Part shown: piece after piece, positions 47,191-58,905 of the stretch
Layout: every line of letters starts with the position of its first letter
Position numbering within the stretch: position 1 is the stretch's first letter
Assembly (NCBI GenBank): GCA_015680685.1
Contig: MNCI01004262.1
Coordinates: 239,106-303,105, forward strand
DNA from: Gnetum montanum
Taxonomy: Eukaryota > Streptophyta > Gnetopsida > Gnetales > Gnetaceae
Length of the DNA: 64,000 nt
Direction: 5' to 3'
Position numbers and translations under genes: made by a program
Notes under the pieces: model-generated
What the model saw: only the letters and a program-made list of their open reading frames with translations
What the model was told of the DNA's origin: nothing
The model's database searches: none

Positions 47191-48599
47191 CGAGGGAACT
47201 GTGTGCCACTCAAAAAAATTTTCTTAGACGCAACCGCATCGCATCTATAGGACACGTGTTTCCTCCTTGGGATGAGTTGTGTCACATCTGTTTGGGGCTT
47301 TGACCAGCCCACAAATTCTTCCCATGGGACAAGCTGTGTTACATCTATCATTGGTTCAACGATTAACTATAAGAAAGGTTCCATGTGCATTAGGAAAGCT
47401 TGTAGGGAGTGTAAGAGAATGCAAGATCAAGAGGTAGAGGTTAATTGGCTAGAGGCATGATAAGGATGTGCACTCTTAAGTAGCTAGGTAAGCCAAAGCA
47501 GAGACATTAGAGCAGTGCGGTACCTTGCCATCATGATGACACACACCCCTGAACAATGCCACTAAGGCTTGATCCTACAAATGCAACACAAAGAAAATAA
47601 GAGAAACAACCACCACATGAGATGAAAGTGAAGTCTTGTTTGCAAGGGCATTGTAAGGGCCAAAAATGCTATGTCAGTTGCAAATGCATGTAACATCCAA
47701 ATCAAGAAGGTCAATGCAAGTGTCAATGATAGCAAGCTCCAAAAGCTTCAACAATCGCACTAGAAGAGAGCATCCAAGTGGCTAGAGGTGATGGTGATGC
47801 AAGTGCACAAGGGTGCTCACCAAAGGCAAAAGCCAGAAAACCCAGAAACATGGTAGGAAGCCATGATACTAGATGCTCTTCCAAGCTCAAGCAATGGTGA
47901 GGGCTAGAGGATGGTAGTGCTATGGCTAGGCCATGGTGCTTTTGGTTCTCTAGCAAGTGATGCTGATAGTGAGAGCTCCAACTAGGATTACTAGCGATGG
48001 TGGCAATAGCTCTAGAAGGTTAGAAAGATGCCAAAAGGCATCTCTAGGAGATCAGTAAGATGCCAAGGATGATGATGTTGTAGATGTTCTAGAGGGTTTT
48101 TCTTGATAACATGAACTTCATTCTAGAACTACAACATCCCACCACATCCTACCCAAGAGGGGTGGGCAGGCAACCAAGGATTGGAAGTATTCTTGCTCGC
48201 TTGGCTGTAGAACTATGTGTGTTGAACTACAAATGCTAAACTATGAACCTAGTTTTAGGCCTTGGTACACCATATGCTATGCTAGTTTAAGATCCTAACA
48301 AACCATCATCTAAGTTTAAGGTCCAGGCATACCGTAATGTGCTAGTTTAAGGTCCTAGCAAACCATGGTGCTAGTTTAACGTCGTAGCAGATAGTGGATG
48401 GCTATATTAAGGTCATAGCATACTATGATGTGGTTGCTAGTTTAATGTCATAGCCCAAGGACATTCTGTGCTAGTTTAATGCCCTAGCAAACCATTGTGC
48501 CAATTTAATGTTGTAGCAGATGTTTGTGCCAATTTAACGTTGTAGCAAATGTGAACTTACCTTGTTTTGTCATTGGTGCGATACTGTGTACTAGGCGTA
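47191..48599 (-). other. 3' non-coding region of TAT-3 with minisatellite
   Basis: Between integrase and PPT. 48245-48555 holds about nine ~34-bp units with GTGCTAGTTTAAGGTCCTAG then CAAACCAT. The rest is unassigned; a 78-codon minus ORF at 47723-47956 has no features I recognise. Confidence 0.6.
48245..48555. repeat. Minisatellite GCTAGTTTAAGGTCCTAGC, about nine units
   Basis: Units every 30-45 bp, each with GCTAG...CTAGC or close variants (5-bp complementary ends). Related words mark other TAT intervals at 23515, 33150, 41640, 52220 and 54430. Confidence 0.8.
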
Positions 48600-49720
48600 G
48601 TATGGATTTAGGTATGAGTGATTAATAGGATTGGTAAACTCATTACCATCTAGATCAACAAACTTGAATGATCCATTGTCATATGCCTTTATCACTAAGA
48701 AAGGCCCTTCCTAGTTAGCTGAGAATTTATCTGCGGGCTTGCGAATGACCTTGAGGACTAGGTCCCCCTTCTTAATGGGGCATTTATGTTGATTATGATA
48801 GTGATTTTTCCATTGCTTTTCTTGATACCACTTGATGCAATCAAGCATTTGCATGCACTCCTCCTCTACAAAGTCAAGTTTAATGGTTCTCAACTAGCTG
48901 TTCTAAACCTCGTCAATGAAGCTCAAGAGGATCATGCAAAGCGATGGGACTTGCAACTCAAGAGGCAACATTGCTTCAAATCCATACACAAGACTATATG
49001 GCGTCTTACTTGTTGTTGTTCTACATGTCATACGGTAGGTCCATAGAACGTAGACTAGTTGTTCATGCCATCATCGCTTCATGTTGCTAAGAATCCTCTT
49101 CAAAATGTTCATGATGACCTTTTCTATAGCCTTTGCATGGCCATTCACCTATGGGTAGTATGGTGATGAAAAGGAACATTTAATGCCAAGGTTTTTGTAG
49201 AAGGATTTCATTTTTGCACTGCTAAATTGTGGCCCATTATTTGTGACTATAGTCATAGGTAGACCAAATTGGGTCATTATGTTATCTAGAATGAATTTGC
49301 AAACCTATTGTGATGTTGTCTTCCTAAGGGGAATGGATTCAACCCACTTTGTAAAATATTTAGTTGTGGTAATGATGAAGCTATGTACCATGGAAGACTT
49401 AGACATTATAGGCCCTCTGATATCCAAACCCCAATGTTGGAATAGCCATGTGATTTGCATAGTATGTAGTTTAGTGGGTGGCACATGCAATAGATTACCA
49501 TGTCACTGACACACGTCACATGTCCTGACCTTGGAAATGTAATTGCTCTTCATATAAGGCCAATAATAGCCTAGACGTCTAATTTTTGCTGCCATTACCC
49601 TAGGGGCTATGTGGCCTTTGCATAGTCCCTCATGCACTTGGTCAACAATCTTTTGCATTTCACTGCCACTAACATAAGTTAACAATATTCCATCATGGGA
49701 TCTACAACATAAGGTGCTAT
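48600..49720 (-). pseudogene. Integrase of TAT-3
   Basis: Minus strand. Zinc finger HEGLCKGH...CDVCQ (49640-49500); core with HWGLDIRGP (first Asp kept), KYFTKWVESIPL, IVTNNGPQFSS (second Asp now Asn), and VNGHAKAIEKV where Glu is expected but Lys is present. TPYSLVYGFEAMLPLE lies near 48960, and a C-terminal module EGPFLVI.AYDNGSFKFVDL at 48715-48650. No chromodomain. Frame broken by several stops. Two of three catalytic residues are lost. Confidence 0.87.
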
Positions 49721-49799
49721 CACCTACAAGGATGTACTACCCTGATTTCTTTCACATTGCATCTTTTTAGATAGACATTATATTTTGCACAGGCTCTCC

Positions 49800-50445
49800 C
49801 TGTTGGAGGTATGCCTTAATATCTTCATACCACTCTTAAGAGTGATTTGTGCTTATTTTTTTGTCGATGCAATGCTTGTTGTTTGAGTTATAGGTTCGAT
49901 GTAATCCACTATTGAAGCGGGCAAAGTAGAAAACATGTTTGGTGTTATGCTTAAAGCTAAAGTAGCTAATGCGTCAACTCTAGCATTTTCTTTATAGGGG
50001 ATATGTTGGACATCTACAGTTGCAAGTTGTTTGAGCAAGTGTTTCACAAAATCACAGTAAGGTTGTAGGTGTTGTGCCTTACAAGCATAAACCTCTATAA
50101 CTTGGTTGATGACTAGCTATGAATCACCTTAGACTACTATATTTTGGATTTCTAACTTTTGAGCTACTAAGATACCTCTAAGGAGACCTTCATACTCTGC
50201 CACATTATTTGTACAAGTAAATGTGAAGTGATATGCGAAGGGCCAAATCTCCTCGAAGGGGAACATGATAATGGCAATGGCACTACCACCTTGTGTAGTT
50301 GAAGCATCATCAAAGTGTAAAACTACCTCAAAGTTTGTGAGTATTTGACCTATGCTGCTGAAATGCTTATCTAGAAATTTTGGATCTATTGTTACTTGAT
50401 CGTCTATGAGTGAAGCCATGAGTTGTGCGACTATTGCTTGACCTT
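49800..50445 (-). pseudogene. Archaeal-type RNase H (aRNH) of TAT-3
   Basis: Minus strand, open over 50129-50419 and 49853-50047. VVLHFDDASTTQGGSA (Asp), TNNVAEYEGLLRG (Glu), GDS.LVINQV (Asp) and ENARVDALATLA (Asp) give all four catalytic positions. Located between the ordinary RNase H and integrase. A second RNase H here is established as a marker of plant TAT elements (Ogre, Retand, Grande relatives). Despite the surrounding decay the catalytic residues survive; one stop lies before GDS. Confidence 0.85.
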
Positions 50446-52093
50446 TTGTAGATGATTGTGGTATGTAATGTAGGTCAAACTCTGTGGTTATTACCTTCCA
50501 TCATACTATTTGACTGCTTTGTACATGTTCGTCATAATTTCCTGAAGTACATTACTTTTGCAAATGACATTAACTTGACTGTGGAAAATATAATGTCTTC
50601 ATTTTTTAAGTGCAAAGACTAAGGCGAGATAATTTTTCTCCACATCGTTGTATTTCACCTCATGGGTCACTAGTGCAAGGATTAAGCAATAAACAGGGAC
50701 CTCCGAGCCATCGTCTCGCTTTTGGCAAAGTAGAGAAGCAATGGACATGTCTGAGGTTACAAGGTAGATGTAGAATGACTTATCTCCTTGAGCAGGGAAG
50801 ACTATTAGAAGTTAATCTAGCTCCTTTTTGAGATTATCAAATGCCTCTTGGCATTGAGCTATCCACTCAAAGTGGATTCTCTTTTTGAGCAAATGTTGCA
50901 TTGGCTACAACTTGTTAGTCAACCTTGAAATAAACCTATGAATGAATTGTAACCTACCTTATAACTCGCATAGCTCCTTAAGGTTTTCTGGTGACACTAA
51001 TTTGGTAATAGCGTTAACTTTATCAGGGTTTATGCATATACCTTCTTTTGATACTAAAAAGCCTAGCATGCAACTAGTTTTGATGCCAAAGACACACTTT
51101 TTGGGATTTAGCCTAAGATCATGTCTAGTGCAACATTTGAGGACGTAGTCCAAGTCATCTGTGTGTTCATGAGCTAACTTAGACTTAACTGCTATATCAC
51201 CAACATAATCATTGAGCAAGTCTAATAGATAGTTGCTAAAGATATATGTCATCGCGCATTGGTAGGTTGCTCCTACGTTCTTTAGTCCAAAAGGCATCAT
51301 TGTATAGCAAAACATCCCCTAGGTGGTCATGAAAGTAGTGCTAAGTTGGTGCTCTGGGTTGATTCAAATTTGGTTGTATACTAAGAACCCATCCATAAAG
51401 GACAACAAGGCATGACTAGTCAGAGTATCGATGAGTTGGTCAATACTAGGCAATAGAAAATCATCTTTGATGGTCACCTTTTTTAGGTCCCATAAGTCTA
51501 TGCAAATGTGTATACTTCCATTTTTCTTAGGGACAACTACAATGTTTGAAACCCAGTCAACATAGTCAACTACTCAAATGAAACCAACTTTGTAAATCTT
51601 AGTGATTTCATCTCAAATGGCCAATGCCACCTCAGGCTTAAATTTACAAGTTTTTTGTTTAACTAGTTTTATGTGAGGATCGAGGATAATGTAATGTTGT
51701 ATTATGTGAGGGTCTAAGCTTGGCATGTCCTCATAGGACCATACAAATGCCCTAACATTATCGTTAAGGACTTTAGAGATGCTCTATTTGATTTGAGGTT
51801 CTAACTAGGAACTAAGTTTCAATGTTTTTGCCTCACTTTTACATGTCACTATAGGGACTTCTATGAGAGGATCCTTAGTTACATCACCTACTTCTAAGTC
51901 TAGAGCTCTAACTTGATGGTCTAGCTAGTCTAGAGATGTCTCTAGGGACGCTACATTTCTGTCATAAGTAAATGGCTCAAAGTCTAAGAGCTTAGTGTTT
52001 AGGCATCTCATGGAATTACCATAAGGTCTAGTCAAGAATAAGGCCAAATGAAGACTCTCATATACATTCATTCTACAACCCTACCCAAACATC
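50446..52093 (-). pseudogene. RT and RNase H of TAT-3
   Basis: Minus strand. Starts right after a pyrimidine-rich acceptor GTTGTTTTTTAG|GATG (exon edge 52093). RT start with SLDPHIIQHYIILDP and DYVDWVSNIVVVPKKNGS; MPFGLKNVGATYQ near 51290; catalytic box now YVGD (about 51196-51207; first Asp lost). Thumb: LNPKKCVFGI. Then RNase H FYIYLVTSDMSIASLL, VEKNYLALVFALKK, ending near 50450 with STKGQAI..QLMASL. Longest open part 50959-51315. Confidence 0.87.
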
Positions 52094-52594
52094 CTAAAAA
52101 ACAACTCGAAAAATGTCAAGCGATACCTATCTTAATAAAGCAAAGTTCATAGAATATGGAAGACAATGTCATAAAAGTTTATTTAACTGTATAGTATGTA
52201 AAGTAATTTTGGGGCCACCATTGGCCATAAAATTGCTATTTTAAGGTCATAGTGGATCATAGTTTATGCAAGAGACATGGATTTGGGCAAGGCTTGGAAG
52301 GTTTTTAATGTGGGGTTAAGTTGGATGTTTACTGGGCAATCAGAAAAAATGCAAAAAATTTTCTAAGTATATGGACGTTGGAAAAGTTGAAAAAATTTTC
52401 TAACTCTGAGTACTATGCTCATCCTACATTACACATAGGACACAAGATAGTCTTGCATTACGCATGGGACATGGAATGTCCCAGAAGGATCATGTGTCCT
52501 TTAACCCATAAGGGTATAAATAGGGGTTTCACCATGGTAAACCTATCATTTTCAAAATTAAGGCCAATACTCATCTGAGTGTAGCGTGACCAGG
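52094..52594 (+). promoter_or_regulatory. Putative promoter region of the TAT-3 antisense gene
   Basis: Plus strand, between the RT edge and the first proposed codon. TATAAATA at 52515-52522 in GGGTATAAATAGGGG is a strong plant TATA box. Upstream are palindrome-like GGGACATGGAATGTCCC (52468-52484) and TAG-family minisatellite words at 52200-52270. This is the only plus-strand TATA box of such quality in TAT-3, and it points into the antisense gene. Confidence 0.6.
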
Positions 52595-54220
52595 ATGAAG
52601 GGAGAAAAAGCATAGCAACGACACAAGGGAAGCTAGAGCGTGATAGAGGGGAAAGGAGAAAGCAAGAGCATAGCAACCAACCATGATGCATAGTAGCGAA
52701 CACGAGCACCCTAGCCTCACCAACGTCAATGAAGGAGAGTGTACATTGAGGCACCTTCCCAAGGTGCACATAGGGGACCATAAGGAAATTTCATCGGCCA
52801 AGTAAGGCACTGCACTCTACCCTTGCAATCTTCTTTCCCTACTTTTTTCTTATGTGTTTCATGGTTTTTTGGGTTTTGAGGATGGCCTGACATGGGCAGG
52901 GATCATCACCATTGCTGTAGCCTTCATGAGCCACAGCCAAGGAAGGGAGTGCACGCAATGCATTTTCTATTTTTTTTTGGCTATTGGTTACTTAATGATC
53001 ACAAAGTGCATTATGTTGTAGTAGTTGGTGTTTCCACTAAACGTCCATCATTAACATCCACCTTTCATACACAACTGTGGACAAAGACTTTGGATAAGTT
53101 TGCCTTCATGCAAGGCATGGTGGATGATATGATAGATCACATCAAAAAAATAAACACTAAGATTGGTACATTTATTTTATTATTATTATCTTTTTCTCTT
53201 CTTTTTAATTTTCTTATTTGTTTTGTAATTAACGTTATTTCACCTATTATGGAATAACATGCTCGCAACTTAAATGGGACCCAAACAGAGCAGTCTAGGT
53301 CAACTCCGTACTTGAATTTCCCCCCAAAGTGGAGCAAGTGCCTCATCATGTATACGACAAGGCAAGCAAGTGCACGTTGTACTCCACATGAGCATTATGG
53401 GAGTGTAGGCATGTAAACGAGCACCTATGGAGACCAATGCAGGAGCTTCAAGAAAAGAAGGCAAGACTAGAGGACCTACAATCATGTTATGACTTCCTGA
53501 TGGCACGTGAAAATCCAAACGATAACTAACACACAACCAAAATAAATTACACTAGATATTGGTCAGATGTTCTGGTCAAGAATGAGGCCACCCGTGAGGT
53601 TATTGAGCAATTGCAGATGGACCTCTTAGCGAGAAAAAATTAAGATTGGAAGGACTATAGCGCAAAGGTGTATTAGTGGAGACAAACGCAAAAGAATCAC
53701 AAGCATCACTACAAGCAAGAATGCAAAGTATACTACAAGAAGTATAGAGATGAGTCTATGAAGCACCAATGCCAAGAGATATTCCTTGACACAATCAATG
53801 CAAAATAGGCTTATAAACTATTCGCAAGCAATGTAGTGGTGAGTGAGTCCTTGAAAAGATCGATCACTATACCTTCCACAAAGGTGACTTCTACAACATT
53901 TTCACCAAGGCTACCCTCATGGATGGCCATAGAAAAAGGGAAAATCCTTTCAAGCATTGACCTAGATGAGGAGGATTGGACATAGTTGTCAAAGGATAAA
54001 ATCCTTTGATGCCTAGAGCCTGGCCTCAACAAGATGCCCCTAGACATGGATGCGGGTCCTTCTCAAGTTGGTTTAGTTTGCAGTATTTTTATTTACTTTA
54101 TTATAATGTTGCCTCTTATCTTGTTTCTTAACTAATTTATTGTTTTATTTTTATTTGATGCAGGCTCCAACTGAGGGCATGAGACCCAGTGGAGCAATAG
54201 ATAAAGAGGAAGGGGAAGAG
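52595..54220 (+). pseudogene. Antisense gene of TAT-3 (shortened homologue)
   Basis: Opposite to TAT-3, same position as in TAT-1. Exon 1 about 52595-52800 (donor CCAA|GTAAGG). Exons 2-4 seem deleted. Exon 5: 53019-53165 ending AAGATTG|GTACAT, matching TAT-1 AAGATAG|GTAAGG, with LWTKTLDKFAFMQGMVDDMI against PWIETPDKVKFLCGMAKDII. Exon 6: about 53255-54075, one frame of ~265 codons with about eight stops, from KWDPNRAV through NEHLW.PMQELQEKKARLED (coiled-coil-like; NESLWK..VVLREK in TAT-1) and DWKDY...QTQKNHKHHYK (DWKDH...KTQKAYKH.YK in TAT-1). Last exon after TTTGATGCAG at 54165: APTEGMRPSGAIDKEEGEEP then stop. Function unknown. Confidence 0.66.
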
Positions 54221-54745
54221 CCCTAGCCCCTATCACACACTACATGCTAGAATGCTTAAAATGTAGTCCTGCTATCAGGAAATTTTGTGATTTTGGATAT
54301 TTCATGTTTTGGATGTAATCTTGAACTATTCATCTTATTGATAATTCAATGAAAACATGATAGTTATCGACTTCTCATTTTGTTATATTTTATGTAATAT
54401 TATTGTAATTTTAACTTATGATTTGGTTAATGAAATTAGGCCCCTTGTGGGCCCCATGCCAGTTTAAGGTCATGGCGGTAGGGCCATCACTAGTTTAAGG
54501 CCATTTCGGGCCATCGCTTAAAAGGAAATTACTTACCAGTTTTAGGCATTAGTGGGCCATGCGATTAGTTAAGACCTTTTAGGGCCACATGGTAATTAAG
54601 GCCTTTTCAGGTCTCTTTTTCTTGAGAACAAAGAAATAAATGAAATTGCATAAACTAAAGAAAAAACATAACTAATGTAGAATGTAAACAATAACACAAA
54701 CCGTAACTGTATAGGCAAAGGACAAAAGGAAAGTTAGACATGCAA
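54221..54745. other. Spacer between antisense gene and protease of TAT-3
   Basis: No coding. 54430-54620 carries CCAGTTTAAGGTCATGGC-type minisatellite words shared with the TAT-1 spacer at 33150-33270. Confidence 0.6.
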
Positions 54746-55730
54746 GCAAACTAAGGACATGCCCTAGTTGCATAGATGCTTCCTAACCATATGCGGGTTA
54801 AGTGTGTGTAAGGCCTAGGAGGAACAAGACGATATTCCCCTAGAACTTTGTTTGTTGTAGAGAATGGTAATTCTACCCATAGAGCTCCCTCAAGGAGGTC
54901 GCTCAACTCACTTGGTTGTTTAACATTCACCAAACAACATTGACTTTCATTACAAATGGGCGGTGTATCTTTGGAGAACTCTATCTATGACCCTTATTCC
55001 ATATCTATGTTGTTGATGGTCAGAGGGAGTACATTGTCACCAAAGATCACCACCTCCCAACCCTCATAGGGTAAGTGGATCTCTTGGTGGATAGGTAAAG
55101 AAATGGCCCATAGATGGGCTAACCAGGACCTCCCTAGGATTAGGCTGAATCCAGGCATTTCTTCAACCATGATGAATTCAGCATTAGTAGGAAATTACTC
55201 CCCTACCATGAAATTTATTGTGGTTATCTCTTTGATGACCACACATGCTCCATTAAAGGACTTCAAACATTTCGTTGTTGTCAACCTAATCTGATCAACC
55301 AAGTCAAGCTTGTTGAAAATCGGGAATGGGATAACATTTTTTTCTGCCCTGTCATCGACATGCATCCTACAAATTTTTTATTAACTTACATAAATTTTTA
55401 TGAACATGGGTGTAATGGTTACCTAATCCTTTCTAGGGTTAGCTTTGACTGCCTCATCATGAAATGTCAAGGTTGTTAACCTTGACTCTTTGGTTGCAGG
55501 TGGGAGCATTATGGCATGGATGGCCTTTTCATCTATTGGAATATCTTCCTTAACAAGAATAGACATCAACATGTATACCAGTGCCTCACAATGAGCAAAC
55601 GAGATCATAATTAAGTCATATAGGTTCAAAGTTGTGTTTTTCTGTTTTAGAGATTTTTTAATTTGTGTCAGTGTGTCTAAGAAATATTTTCCACCATCTA
55701 TTATTTTGGTGGTCTTTATCTCCTCCATGC
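54746..55730 (-). pseudogene. Protease of TAT-3
   Basis: Minus strand. A pre-protease stretch KNTTLNLYDLIMIS and HAIMLPPATKESRLTTLTFH (55640-55440) is shared with TAT-1. Then RMHVDDRAEKNVIPF (active-site region about 55370-55320, Gly replaced by Arg), LKSFNGAC, and PGFSLILGRSWLA (55150-55110). The tail runs to 54751 with open stretch 54751-54933. The order IGE/..F.V...LLGRPW is typical of TAT proteases. After this stop the antisense gene begins on the other strand. Confidence 0.82.
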
Positions 55731-58240
55731 ATCCTAAGAGATAGATCTCCTAGGGAGGAGATTTCACTTTTGGTTGTGTGATGGGCCTTTCAGCCTTAAC
55801 GCTTATCTGTTGACTATTTGTGTTAGCATTGGTGGGCTAAGATGATGAGGCCATGGAAATAGCTGACAAGGGGGTGGACTTAGGAGGACCTAGCTCCATC
55901 CACTCCCTAGTCATCTTGTCTACTAGATGCTCATCACTTCTCTTTAGATAGGTAAGTTGTGATGCAGTTCCCACCACCAGACCCCAAGCAAGTGAGGGGT
56001 TTGCACATTTTAGCACCCTAATGACAAAAGGCATCTGGGTTGCCATCACCGCAATGTGCTATAGGGCCCTAACCACAAAGGGTGTCATGGATGTCTGAGG
56101 TGGTGCCTTGATGACAAAAGGGGACTTTGGTCTAGTCGACGCTGAGGCCCCAGTGTCATCAAAGGGCACACGAACCACAAATGGTTCATGTGTTGGTTCT
56201 ACGTCGTCATTGACACAAATAGCATTAATGATGTAACCTGCACCACTAGCGTTGAGTGGGTTCTTATAGACCTTCATGGATTAGTTCTTTGGCCATACAA
56301 GACTACATTCATCAAGGACCAGTTTGCATTGATTAATCATGTGTTGATCTTTCAACACCAAGAAATAGTCTATGTTGTGGCCATGTAACTAATGGTAGTT
56401 GCAAAACTGATCCAACTTGAAGTTTTTAGGGATCAGGAACTCATTTGGCATAGCTATGGAAGGGTTTTTGAGGACCTCACAATACCTTTCATGGCATTTT
56501 TATGCATCCTTCAACATTTTTTTGTGCTAAATGCGCACAACACTAAGAAATTGGTCTAAGAGCTCTAATAGCTTGATAGGCAAGGAGGTGTACTTTGAGC
56601 GATCCTTGTGCTCAAAGTTTGCCCTTTGGAAAGCTTGCCCCATACCCATCGATGATGTGGCCTGGTTGGTTCGCACGGTGCCAAAACATGATGCCTTGTT
56701 ATTGTTGGTCGAAGCCTTAGGTACCCTAGCCACTAGCTTGGTGTTGTTAGGTTTGGCTTCATTGGACACAGTTGCGATGGTTGTTGTTGCCTTTCCTTTT
56801 TCTTTATCCTTTTTTCTATGTACATTTTTGTAGGCCACATAGGCTGGGTCCTTACTAGCTTTCGTCATGGCTTGTATGCTATTCATTTGAGCAAAAGCTT
56901 GGCTGAGAGAATGCAAGGCTAAGTAGTATAGTTTTGACTTGATAAAGTCATTTACCGAACCCTTGAAGATAGCTAGCAAGTGAGTTTCGGCCATTGGTTC
57001 ACAAATTTCATTAAGGGAAGCACTCCAACATTGTATAAATTTTTGCACCAGCTCTAATGTCCCTTACTTGATGTTCATCAGCTGGTCTAAAGTGGCCTCA
57101 AGCTTCAAATTGTACTTGAAGTGAGTTACAAATTGACTTAGCAACTCCTCTAAACTTGAAATAGAGGCTCTAGGGAGTGCATGGTACCAATCGAGAGCTT
57201 TTCCAATCAGGAACATGACAAATACATGGATGATTACGTGTGAACACACTTTCAAAAGCAGGCACTCAGAACAGAAAGTTACTAGGTGGGCATTGGGTTC
57301 CCCCTCGTCATTGTATTTTGTGAATTAGGGAAGTTTGACCCTAGGAGGTAGTGTTAGCAATGGGACTGCAAGGCTAATGGGATCATCTTGATAGAAGTCC
57401 ATCACTTGGACTATTTTTGAGTTGGTTAACTTAAGCCACCTAACCTCCTTTGTGAGCGTTTGGATTATTGTAATGCTTGATTCAAACTCAGAGATGCCGC
57501 AAAGGGTTGCATTGGTTGTGCTACTAGTGGTGCCATCAAAGTGGCCCATTGCCCTATTGTGGATTATGCCACCACATGTGATGCTTGTTAAGTTTTTTTT
57601 GTGTGTACTACGGCATGTGTGATAGTTGTACCATGGGTACAAAGGTCACGGCCGACCACAAAGTTGAGGCTTGGGCTATCGTTGATGGCGCTACTAAAAT
57701 GGTTGCGATAAAGGGCATGTGACTTGTCTATGGCTACAATATGGGCATGGTGTGCACATATGGTAGTATCAACATCACATATGCCAGTAGGGAAGGTTAT
57801 ACAAACTATGAAGAGATGACAAAGGGGAAAGAAGCCAAAGGCCCTGCACCCTATTGTGCAGGCAGGACTTAGTGGCTAGCTACCACAAGTGGGGACTAAA
57901 GCTACGAAAGTGTCATGGCTACCTCAAACAAGGTAGAGGACTATGACTTGTGTGACATGAAAGTGGAAGCAGGCTATTGGACAAAGGCATAGAATGGGAC
58001 ACTGCTATCTGAACGAGATTGAAACTCCTCCTACCCATCCTATAGGGGCTCATCGTAGTTTGATACCGCATCTTGTTCTTTCAGCCCACTCACCCTAATA
58101 AGTTGGTCTCGGATCCACTTAAATTTGTTGGTGGGTGGGATGACTATGTCAAGGGTGGGAAAAAACTCCTTTCCATTTCAATGAATGATTTCAAAATTGC
58201 ACTTCACTTCTATTTCTTGACAGTCTAATGACAAGCCTGC
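55731..58240 (-). pseudogene. gag of TAT-3
   Basis: Minus strand. N-terminus about 58215 (FEIIHWNGKEFFPTL, matching FELIHRDGKEYFPSS of TAT-1). Linker 57325-57640; capsid-like core 57250-56860 (GKALDWYHALPRASISSLEE, then LDQLMNIK, then AIFKGSVNDFIKSKLYY). Lys-rich segment; CNYH.LHGHNIDYFLVLKD (56420-56365), the C-x2-H...GH..(D)..F..LKD nucleocapsid-like motif of TAT gags. Pro-rich tail 56277-55837. Longest open parts 56527-57048 and 57064-57255. Several stops, about one per 150 codons. Confidence 0.82.
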
Positions 58241-58897
58241 CTAAATCTTTGCACAAAGGAAATTATATCATTCATCGTCCAATGCCCTATGTTCAGGTAA
58301 TTGGTGATGTAGTCTGGTCAAGGTGCCCTAAATGGTCTAGTCAATCAGACAAGGACTTACGTGATGTTAAAATGATTGTTTGTAAAAGGAGTTTATGGAG
58401 CATTACACATGGACACTAGGACAACAAGCAAGAGTGTAACGAAGAACCTAGCTTGAAAATAATGATGTGAGCATGCAAACATGTATAGAACAATAGAGAA
58501 ATACAAGAGTTATGCTTAATATTAGAAAAATGCTTAGAAAATAAATGAAACAAAGCTTGAGAACAAAGAAATGTACTGCCCCAAAATTGAGGAGTGTAAC
58601 TTTTTCTTAAACATGAGGTGAGAATGGTATGCGGCGTTAGGCAAGCACAATGACAGCATAGTAGTGTGCTCATAGTCTCTGGGATGTTCAAGATGTGAAC
58701 CTAGTGGCTACAAGGTAGGCTGAACCTACTACGTTAGCTGTTGTCACTTTCTATGGCTGTAATGGTAGACTACGCCGCGGTAATTGCCAAGGTGTGAAGC
58801 TTGGATGCTCAGATGCGAGAGTGATAGGAATGCTCAAGAGGCTTATATGCTCAATGCTCTTTTGATTTTCCAATCCCTAAAGTGCTAGTCTTCAAGG

Positions 58898-58905
58898 TAT
58901 TTATA
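58898..58905 (-). promoter_or_regulatory. TATA box in 5' LTR of TAT-3
   Basis: Minus strand CCCTATAAATACCTT; promoter for the genomic transcript of TAT-3. Confidence 0.72.

Noticed and set aside
47723-47956. 78-codon minus ORF near the TAT-3 3' end as a gene
   Set aside because: No motif, no conserved counterpart seen; hydrophobic Ala/Leu/Ser composition only.
58050-58085. GTTTGATACC near 58070 as an initiator-tRNA primer site for TAT-3
   Set aside because: It lies inside gag coding homology, 200 bp from the LTR edge, and matches only about ten bases.
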